Positions 55,708 to 64,000 of a stretch of 64,000 nucleotides of DNA are shown in pieces (position 1 is the stretch's first letter; the number at the start of each line of letters is the position of its first letter). Position numbers and translations under genes: made by a program. The stretch spans positions 165,258,102 through 165,322,101 of the forward strand of contig NC_091132.1 of assembly GCF_040183065.1 (NCBI RefSeq), in the 5' to 3' direction. The stretch comes from Periplaneta americana (taxonomy: Eukaryota; Arthropoda; Insecta; Blattodea; Blattidae). A model generated the notes under the pieces. That model did not search any database. It was not told the origin of the DNA and saw only the letters and a program-made list of their open reading frames with translations.

Positions 55708-55966
55708 CGTTTGTGACGTGTGTGGAAAGAGTTTTTTGCAATCGGCACATCTCCAGACCCATTCACGCGTGCACACAGACGTGAAACAATTGAGTTGTGA
55801 CGTGTGTGGAAAGTGTTTTGCAAAGTCCTACGATCTGAAGAGGCATTCACTTGTGCACACAAACGAGAGGTCATTCAGTTGTGATGTGTGTGGCAAGAGA
55901 TTTTCGCGTTTGGATGATCTCAAGAGGCATTCACGCGTGCACACAGGCGGGAAACCATTCTGTTGA
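54527..55966 (+). pseudogene. Unit C: seventeen more fingers in frame after the stop
   Basis: The frame continues without indels for 480 codons with two more stops: TAA at 55196-55198 in the same linker position as the first, and TGA at 55964-55966 at a zinc-binding Cys codon. Eight fingers lie between stops 1 and 2 and nine between stops 2 and 3. One finger (about 55035-55100) has Ser for its first Cys. Positions 54527-55035 and 55199-55707 are near-identical, 672 bp apart. Confidence 0.8.
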
Positions 55967-56335
55967 GACGTCTTTGGAAAGAGTATTTCGCTCTTCGTAC
56001 ATTTACATGAGCATTCACGTGTTCACACAGGCGAGAAGCTCTTTTGCTTTGATGTGTGTAGGAAGGATTTGCACTCCCGAATAATCTCTGTCTGCATTCT
56101 CGTGTTCACGCAAGCGGGAAGCCGTTTAGTTCTAAAGCTTGTGGAAAGGGATTTTTGCGTTAAAAATATCTCGATGTGCATTCACGTATATACAGCTGAG
56201 AAGCCATTCAGTTGTGATGTGTGTGGGAAGTGTTCTGGAGGTCCGGTTAATCTCCAGATGCTTTTTCGTGAAGAACCTGTCGTGAACTGCACATCTTACT
56301 ATTCATCCATGCGTGTACATAGTTATATTTCATAA
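55967..56335 (+). pseudogene. Decayed fingers, tail of unit C
   Basis: VFGKSISLFVHLHEHSRVH, FDVCRKDLHSRIIS and CDVCGKCSGGPVNL pieces across changing frames. They align with the tails of units A and B and show the sequence before the TIR insertion in unit B. Confidence 0.65.
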
Positions 56336-56339
56336 TCCT

Positions 56340-56610
56340 CTGCTTTAATCACTGTATGGGTTTATTATGTTAGCTTTAATTTGTACTTCTGCAAAATAAT
56401 CTTTGTTTGTTCTTAGCCTCTATAATAAATGGCTTTTTTTTAATTAAGCTGGTAATCTTTCATTACTTTGACTTTTATTGTAATTGTAAATTGAAGATTA
56501 ATTTTAATTATAATTATTAATGTATTGTTAATATTGTAGTTGTAATTCCCTGGTAGGGGGGAAGAGTAGGCCCCATTCCATTATCTCTACCAGGTTAAAT
56601 AAATATATAG
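56340..56610 (+). mobile_element. LINE 3' end with TACCAGGTTAAATAAAT tail
   Basis: Paralogous to 16920-17215, in the same place after the finger tail, so it was inserted before the units duplicated. The GGGGGAAGAGTAGGCC and CTCTACCAGGTTAAATAAAT end is clear. Confidence 0.55.
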
Positions 56611-56909
56611 TATAGTATACTTTTCGTAAGCCTGAAGCCATATAGTTCGATCTTGTGTGGAAAGTTTTTTTCTGCTAAGGGGTACCTCAAATGGTGTTTA
56701 CGCTTACTTCCTCGCGAGAAGTGATTGAATTGCCAAGTTTTGGCTTAACTTTGTTGAATAGGGGAAGTTTGAAATGTGATGCTTGTGGGAAAACCTGTAC
56801 ACAGTTGAGTAGTCTAGAAACTCAGCAATCCATTCTCATAAGGAATAAACCGTACTAGTGGAATGACTGGTAAAACTTGCGTACTATAATCTTTTCACAA
56901 TGTGGGTAG

Positions 56910-56990
56910 TAGTATTAGTATTTATTTATTTAACCTGGTAGAGATAAGGCCGTCAGGCCTTCTCTGCCCCTCTACCAGGGGGTACGTTTA
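56910..56990 (-). mobile_element. Solo LINE 3' end, reversed
   Basis: TATTTATTTATTTAACCTGGTAGAGATAAGGCC is the inverse of the tail at 56560-56610. It inserted in the last decayed finger (56640-56880). Confidence 0.55.
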
Positions 56991-57129
56991 CACAAGCGAG
57001 AAACATTTCAATAGCTTTGCAAACGCTTGCTCTGTTACAAGCACTCCAGAATCCATTTCGTATGAAGGATATGGCATTTTTCTTCTACTCACAGGTATGA
57101 ACTGTTACAATTCCGGAAATTCACTGTAA

Positions 57130-59020
57130 CTGGTAGTAGCGATTTTATCAGAGAATTTTTGCGCGTTCAATAATATTTACGTATGATAAGGACAAAAAAA
57201 AAACTACAGTGGCTTCATTGCAGCTTTAGTATCAAAGACTTATGGACGATAACCTTTTGATAGACACGAAAATCTTCAGATCACCGTTTTGTTGTCCTTC
57301 AAGTTAATCTTCTGATCTGCAGCCATTCCACTCCAGAGCTGTCACATGTACGTACCTACGTCACATCCGCTATGAATCACGTATCGGTCAGAGATGGCGC
57401 TTTCTCGCAGCTTCGACTTTGGAACTATTGAGAGTTGGATCCAGTGACAAAAATCTGACGGTAACAAGATCACAGGTTTATAAGTGACACCTCAGCGCTA
57501 TTGTGGAAAGAATTGTCTGGATCCAGGTTACTTACAATGACATGCATGCATACATACCGGGGAGTTGTAATCCATTGGAGATATTATTGTTATTATTATT
57601 ACACTGATTTGCATTTAATAAACATTTCTGCTACAGTTACTTGTTCTAGTTAACTGAAGTGCCCTGAATCCGAATCTGTATTCATATTTTCATTACCACA
57701 CTATATTTATCTGTAATTTTGAAAATGAAAGTTAAAAAATGTGGAAGTTGATAAATATCATGAGTAAAAAATAAATTCAATACGTTAATTTAAGTTGTAT
57801 GATTGCGTTTAGGTACTGATGGTTGTTGGTTCCGGTCCTATATTCAGATTTTCTTTGTCACGCCAGGATTTTCTGTAAATTTTGGAAATAAGGAAAAACA
57901 ATGCAAGATATAAACAAGGATATCAAAAGAGTCAAATAATATTTTTAAAACATATTGTAATGCCATAATATAACATTGCAGATTATAAAATTATTTATGA
58001 ACCCCTAGATTATTAATAAAAATAGTTTCCAGTAATAAAAATTATTTTATATATTTAATGTAATAATATGTTATATTAAGTCCTATATATTATTATTAAT
58101 AATTCTATGGTAAAAAAATGAATTTTTCAAAAGTTATTTTTTTTTTTTTTTTTACTTTACTCTTAACTAAATATAAGTATTAGAATGAAATTCATCTATG
58201 TTGATCAAAGTAATACCATTTTCGATGTAACATACAAGAAAATTTATCATTTCAAATATTATAAAAAATTCTTGATTTATGTTATCAGGTGCTTTTTTAA
58301 CGTAGGTGGTTTATCCTGACGACCAAAGAATTTTATACCCATTCAGACGTTCAAAATATCCGTCGAAACGCACCGTTTTGATGCCCTTCGGGGAATCCCT
58401 CTTTATGCATCAGCAATAATTCGCCAATATTTCTTCATTTCATTTGCCCTGGTACCATATTTCCATGTTTATCAAATCCTGATGAAAGCAGAATGCATTA
58501 ATGAGGTAATCAATACACCTCTGTGATTGAATCCCGGATTCATTATATACTTTTGGAAATCTTCTTGGTGGTCACTTCAACAGGAAATCATTATATTGCA
58601 CACATTTAGGGCTTATACCTACCAGTTTCAGGAAGTTCCACACTAATAAATATAGAAAAGTAGTGACTTTTTTTTTTTTTTTCAATTTTTCGTAGTAATA
58701 TTAAACAAAAAAGTGAAAATTTAGGTTTTTCTTTGTTCATAACTTTTAATTTATATTCTTTTGTAACATTTTAGTGATGCCATTATGTCTAAATTATCAG
58801 CTTTAACTTAATAATAATTATAATAATCATAATAATATAATTTATCTAAGGGTATATACTAATTTCAGTATTTAGACGGTTTTATGAGCACGAAGAATAT
58901 ATTAATTAACTACTTTGCCCTGTATTTTACAGAATGTTTACTTTAACCCTTATTACCCATTTTTAACTTGCACCACTTCCACTTCTAACAGCTGAATTAT
59001 GAAATTGCTTTAGCTACGGT
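57130..59020. other. C-D spacer, no gene seen
   Basis: Positions 57130-57900 are paralogous to 3830-4700 and 58640-58830 to 41035-41210. The remainder is AT-rich with poly-T runs (58138-58155, 58668-58682). No coding or RNA gene is recognised. Confidence 0.55.
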
Positions 59021-60285
59021 ACTGTCAATGCTCTGGATATAGCAACGTAATCAAATATGAAGGGTACAAAGAAAAAAGAACAGAGTCACAATTCTCATAA
59101 GGTTGACGACATCATTTAATTTAGTATATTATTGCAAAATTTATGTGTTTTTCTTATCAAAACTGGTGAAGGAGAATTATCACTACGTATGCAATCATCC
59201 TTTCCTACTTTTTCATTAGACACAGCAATTAATTTTGCAGTAATATACTGAATTAGATGATATCACCCTTAAGAAAATTTTGACTTTGTTCGTTTTTTCT
59301 CTGTGCCCTTCATATATACTAGACATTTACCTGCCGCTACAAGACAGCAATGTGGAGCATCTGTAGCTCTTCATAGGCGTATTCTGACACTCCTAACTCT
59401 AAGTAAATCGACCTCAAAATGATTTATTGCGTACCTTTTTTTTTTCCTTTTTTCGTCTGATATACGTCAAAGGATTTTAGAAAGTAACACTGTGAACTTT
59501 CCTATCAGAATTGGCAGAAACTGTGTATTTCGTCCCCCAATGCACTATGCTTTGCTCCTCCTTGAAGTCAGAAGAAATTCCTTCCTCAGAAGTTGCATCC
59601 ACTCCTGATTTACAGCCGAATGCAGCACACTGTTTCGCTGTAATAACGGTAAAATTAAACAGACATTTTATTAAAAGAAGGTTTTCTCTCGCCTAAACGC
59701 CCAATTGCAATGTTAACTAGAAGATAGAGAAATGCGATTCATGAGTGGAAGTAAAACGTCACTTTTTTTTTTGCAAGATTTGTATATAGCCGTGGACGAA
59801 TTGGGTTAAAAGAGAGAGAAAGGGAGGAAAAACTTATAACAGCCGAAAATAGACGTGACGCAATAGCTACCACATAACAGAGGGTGAGGGAGTCGTTACA
59901 GAAGCTGACGTAAGGATCACAAGAAGACACGACGGAAGATTGTCTGCACATTGAAAAGGTACTTAGTCCCTTCACAGTGCCAGTGGAGGACAGTAAACTC
60001 GCTCATATGACAAGTGTGATGTTCGATGACTGAGCGAAGACCGCCAGAAGAAACACCTGGATTTGTAAGTCTGAACTGTAAAAGTCCCCTGTGCGAATAA
60101 AGTGGGGTAACGTCGCTCATATAACAGGGTAATGTACGAATCTAACGCAGTGCATCTTTGTCGAAAATTTGTTTGCAAAATTAACGGAATCTCAATGGGC
60201 AAAGGAATGTAGGTCCGTGGCCCATTTCTTTCAGGGCTCATCCCGATAAGCGTCTTAGAGGCTTAGGAAGTCGTTTGGCAGGATG
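59021..60285. other. Unit D far-upstream block
   Basis: Positions 59021-59720 match 45140-45560 and 18420-18660 (unknown block, here with more stops). Positions 59830-60285 match 46290-46680. No gene is called. Confidence 0.5.
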
Positions 60286-60289
60286 AATT

Positions 60290-60528
60290 CTGTGGTGTTT
60301 GGGTAAAGGGAGATAAGTCATAAAAATGAGTTCGGAGATAAATGAAAATTAAACTTGGAACCCTTATTACAAATAATTTTCTACACAAAAAAAAAAACAC
60401 ACATCAACTGCTTGTATGCTTTGATTTTTTCACACCCACTTGTATAATTTAACTTATGTGTTCATCTCGGGAACAAAATTCCACCTGGACAAAAAAATGA
60501 CTTATACCCCTTTACCCGAACACCACAG
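60290..60528. mobile_element. 239-bp MITE, TIR CTGTGGTGTTTGGGTAAAGG
   Basis: The left end CTGTGGTGTTTGGGTAAAGG and the inverted right end agree over about 35 bp with a few differences. AATT flanks both sides (60286-60289, 60529-60532). Units A and C show the empty sequence GATGAATTTGTATA. No coding capacity. Confidence 0.88.
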
Positions 60529-60532
60529 AATT

Positions 60533-62390
60533 TATATACAGGTATTGTGTGTCCGGTTTATAATGTTCACACATACTGGGCATAGGTAATCCAGAAACCT
60601 TCGTGTCACGGTCTTCTATGTGAATTGCTATCGAGCTAGAATAGTTATCCTTTCTAGAACATTATTTTAGGTCTCTATAATTATATTTGCTGTGTAGAGT
60701 TAATTATTCTGTGCTACTTTTGGTTTTATCTAGTGCTTAAGATTTACGGGCCAAGGCAGGTATGTAAATGTAAATATTTCAGTGCACAGTGGACAATATA
60801 CTGTTGCATTATATTCCGCAAAAGACAGGAGTAAACGACATCCACAAACTTTCTTCATGTCTTTCTATATCGGCTTGCACTAGAGACATGTATTTCTTTC
60901 TTTGCGTGGTATTATGTATAATGTATTTCGGCAAATGTTTTCACTTATCTCGTATGACATACAGTTGATTCTTGCTTACCGATTGTATGTTGTATTGTCA
61001 TATTATTTTTACAGTATTTATATATGGAACTTGGGTCTTATGAATACTACTCTCCTCATTAATAAATATAAGCAGTATTTTAATGTTGATAGAGAATGTT
61101 TTACTCTGATTACAAAGGAAGGAACAAGTGCACAATACCGGAGGAGCGAATATTTCTTATACCGGTACTCATGACGTCATCTTATTTACTCGGAAATTAA
61201 AACGAAATCGCACTCCTGATCTCCTGACCTCCAACTCTCCTTCACTTCCTCTTCTAACTGTCTCATCTTATATATTTTATAGTTTATATGACTCAAAATA
61301 TCACTTATTTCACTCATTACTTACATTTTATCAACATTAAATCGACTGCAATGCATATTATATGTTCAAATTACTTACTCAGGTAGGCCTAAATTGTTTT
61401 CGTGAATTATTGTCCCAGTCACATGTTGCTAAGGTGTGTGATTTGAGTGGAAGCTGTGGTGCGTGTCGTAGGAGAGTTGGTCAGGGAGTATTTTGTGACA
61501 GTTGTAAAATGTGATTTAATTATGGAAGTAGTAACACTGCTAGTGATGAGGTTAGTCTATGTGATAACTGGTCATGTGAACTCTCTCACTATAAAACATT
61601 AGTTGTGAAACAGGAGGAAACCATCACCAATCTACAATATGAGCGGAAACTTTTTAAAATTCAATTGGGAAATTACACATTGTATATCGTTCTGAAACTT
61701 ATCCGAAACTAATTTGTCTGCTCCTACCATGTTTTTTTACTAGTTATTCTCTCTCTGTCTTCATGATACATTCTTTTCATTACATTTCTATCTCTTACTT
61801 GTTCTCTGTCCCTCCTGATGCTATATTTTCCTAACTCTCCTAATTCTCAGTCCTTACTGTCATGTAACATGACTAATTCATACACCTCGCTCTCTTTGCT
61901 ATTTACATCACTTGACTAATTAATATAATACCTTTACACTCTAATCTTACACTTTACATAATTTAAGCGACTCATAGACTTATCTTCCATTGCTCCACAC
62001 TGTGTCTTTCATGTCTTTTGTTTTCTTTTTTCACTTCGTCTATTTCCTACTCCACTCGTCCGATACTATTTAGTAGGCATCTCCATTTTGTTGAAAACGC
62101 CCGAACGAATCCAGTGGAACGAATCATTTATAGAACTTAGAGACAAACACTACCATGAAATAATCGACTTTATTTGTTAGACAACTACTGTATCTTATCC
62201 CTAGTATCACATGCTCATCTGTGCTGATGTACACATTCGTTTGTATTTTTGTGGTAACTTTTGTGTGTTGTGGCGTGCACAGAAATACACACACCGCGCA
62301 GATGTGGACTTATTATTGCCAAGCTAGTAAGTCTGTCTGAGTATTTCACATTCTGCATATTAACTTATGTTACTTAATGTTCTCCTTCAG
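60533..62390. other. Unit D upstream region
   Basis: Paralogous to 20430-22735 of unit B. Positions 62100-62180 hold the counterpart of the short ORF upstream of unit C (here TPERIQWNESFIELRDKHYH, ATG changed to ACG). A possible 5'UTR intron runs from GTAAGT at 62327 to CTCCTTCAG at 62390. No independent gene is called. Confidence 0.45.
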
Positions 62391-62395
62391 TCGTA

Positions 62396-62488
62396 ATGGA
62401 CGTGATCAAGATGGAACCTGGGTCCGACCCAATGGGTATACATTCAAGTGGTATCGCAGATGTAGAAGAGAAGAAGCCTTTATCTGAG
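62396..62488 (+). CDS. Unit D exon 1: N-terminus of C2H2 protein
   Basis: Thirty-one codons, MDVIKMEPGSDPMGIHSSGI to KKPLSE, spliced at GAG|GTATAT. I-K-M-E is kept. It joins 63080-63217 and 63919-63998; the finger exon is beyond the window. Intron 1 is 591 bp. Confidence 0.87.
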
Positions 62489-63079
62489 GTATATTGAGAG
62501 CATTTACTATTTATTATCTAAATGCCCCATTTATAACTATGGAGCACATTCCTTTGTAATTAATTGTTTTTCTTGCACGAGGTGAAGCACAACTGAAAAA
62601 AATGTTGCTGAAAAATGTTCAAAATTATGTACGTGAAGTTCCAAACGGAATTTTATATCAAATTAAACATGTATTGTCACAAATTCATATGAGTACTTAC
62701 ATTCAGGAAATATATTACAAACACAAAAGTCTTGAAGTTTTCTTACTCGCATTGATTTTTGGAAGAGCTTTTAATTAATTCAAAACTAAATCAATATTAG
62801 CTTACTTAAAATAACATTAACCTTTATATTGCATTGTGGTTGCTTATGATCATACAGACAACATAATATCACACAGTAAAATATATTCTTTTACTAGTAT
62901 CTGCTGTGTTACGAGAGTTTTCAGATAAACTGTTTTACTTCTTTTTTTTCGAATAGGTACACGTGAGTTCGAAGACATCAGTGCCAATGAAAATGTGGAC
63001 GGACGTTATAAAAATTCACGGAGTTTTTGTGAACAAATTTTATACTATTTTGTTTAATTATTTTGTTCTTTATTTGCAG

Positions 63080-63217
63080 GAAGGGAATTTATTAGATTTG
63101 GACGTCACGAAAATAAAAACTGAATGTATAGACCACGGATATGACGTGAAATCAGAGGTGACATTTGAGGAAACTGCAGTGCCAATTGTCTTTCCGGTGC
63201 TGAAGAGTGAAGCTGAG
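63080..63217 (+). CDS. Unit D exon 2: acidic linker with SUMO motifs
   Basis: Forty-six codons, EGNLLDLDVTKIKTECIDHG to FPVLKSEAE. The most diverged copy: V-K-S-E replaces M-K-S-E (a better SUMO consensus), and VPIVFPVL replaces VPIDFPML. Phase 0 on both sides. Intron 2 is 701 bp, about 380 bp longer than in other units, owing to extra blocks near 63290-63430 and 63630-63870 that I cannot assign. Confidence 0.87.
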
Positions 63218-63918
63218 GTGAGAGCAGTCTATGAAGTGTGTTGGTCGCTAGTTCTCTCTATCTTATTTACTGGCTGGTGTGGCTGTGCAGTAAAGTGACC
63301 AGCGAATGTATTAGTTGCTCTCATTCTTTGAATTTCTTCATGCTGTAGACATTACTAAATCTTTTCCGCCTCATTTTTGGCGTAGTGCCTGCGAACTGAG
63401 TGTTCGGTGATTCATATTAATCTTCATGTTTTCATGGCCAGTGATAATTTTTACCTTGCCAATTTGTGACTTAATAATTTTACTAATCCTGTTTAGTTTA
63501 TTTGAATCATATACGTATTTGCTGGTAATACACTAGAGTGAAAATGGAAGCTCACCTCCTTCATAAAATGTACCCACTACTGACTTCACTCTAAAGTTTG
63601 GATGAGTTGTGGTAATTTTTACTCCCTGACAGCTGTGAGCATCTCAGAACATCGTGCGAGACTCGTCATTTGCACTTTCACTTGTCACAGTTTAGTGCAA
63701 ATGTATTAAGTACGCGATATATCATACAAAATGCAATCAATTCCGTTTTTAATATTTTGCACTTATTTCCAAATCAAGTTTCTGCCAACAATTCTTATAT
63801 TGTATACTGCATTGGTAGAATCTATATTCTAATCTCTGGAGTATATAAACTGCCACGCATTTATTTTCATGTATTACTGTTGTCCTATGTGTCTGTTTTA
63901 CATAATCTTCTGCTACAG

Positions 63919-63998
63919 GAAGAGTTTTGTGAGTTGGATCAAGTGAAAGAGGTCAAACTGGAAGTGACAGCAGAAGAGAATGAAGTCTTGACTGAGAG
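63919..63998 (+). CDS. Unit D exon 3: acidic linker, VKLE motif
   Basis: Twenty-six codons plus AG. The protein is identical to units A and B, with three silent changes (AAA for AAG, GTG for GTA, GAA for GAG). The donor GT is the last two bases of the window, so the gene continues to the right. Confidence 0.87.
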
Positions 63999-64000
63999 GT

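Overview
The window looks like nuclear DNA of a cockroach, most likely Periplaneta americana or a close relative. The reasons are long introns, abundant (ATT)n microsatellites, a LINE type I associate with the Periplaneta proteome, tRNA-derived SINEs, and a rich mix of hAT, pogo, mariner, PIF/Harbinger and MULE-type DNA transposons. The species is inference. The genes are eukaryotic, with GT-AG introns and C2H2 zinc-finger exons.

The backbone is a tandem array of one lineage-specific C2H2 zinc-finger gene family, all on the + strand and repeating every 11-26 kb. Each unit has three short N-terminal exons (31, 46 and 26 codons; phases 0, 0, 2) and one large exon carrying all the fingers. Unit 0 (finger exon 735-1633) enters from the left edge. 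Unit A has exons at 10113, 10785, 11246 and 12195. Unit B has exons at 23676, 24346, 24798 and 36613-37939 and is intact, with a predicted protein of 545 aa and 15 fingers. Unit C has exons at 49915, 50553, 51014 and 53785. Unit D has exons at 62396, 63080 and 63919, and its finger exon lies beyond the right edge. The finger-less N-terminus is nearly invariant and carries a psi-K-x-E SUMO-acceptor motif in every exon. The finger contact residues differ from finger to finger. This is the architecture expected of a KRAB-ZNF-like, rapidly evolving repressor family, but without a KRAB, ZAD or BTB domain.

Only unit B has an uninterrupted finger exon. Unit 0 is frameshifted in its sixth finger. Unit A has one in-frame TGA replacing a zinc-binding Cys, followed by ten in-frame fingers. 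Unit C has three in-frame stops, two of them copies of each other created by an in-register 672-bp (8-finger) duplication. Downstream of each array are decayed finger remnants.

The introns and spacers are a transposon graveyard, and the tandem units supply paralogous empty sites that date and delimit insertions. Main items are: a hAT foldback (7614-9422, TSD GTAAATAG); a PIF/Harbinger element inside unit A's finger exon (13550-16142); a hAT (18897-20420, TSD GTATCCAG); a 743-bp TIR element with 7-bp target duplications (22742-23484, second copy 38076-38813); a 10.8-kb pogo/Tigger-like composite in unit B intron 3 (25676-36524), containing an intact DD41D mariner-type element with 111-bp TIRs (25993-27571), a decayed hAT, long pentanucleotide satellites and a LINE; two tail-to-tail mariner pieces (39095-41031); a FLYWCH/MULE relic (41950-42900); a hAT (43367-44665, TSD TTTTCATT); a LINE (46716-47830); and several MITEs and SINEs.

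No rRNA or genuine tRNA genes, CRISPR arrays or prokaryotic features were seen.
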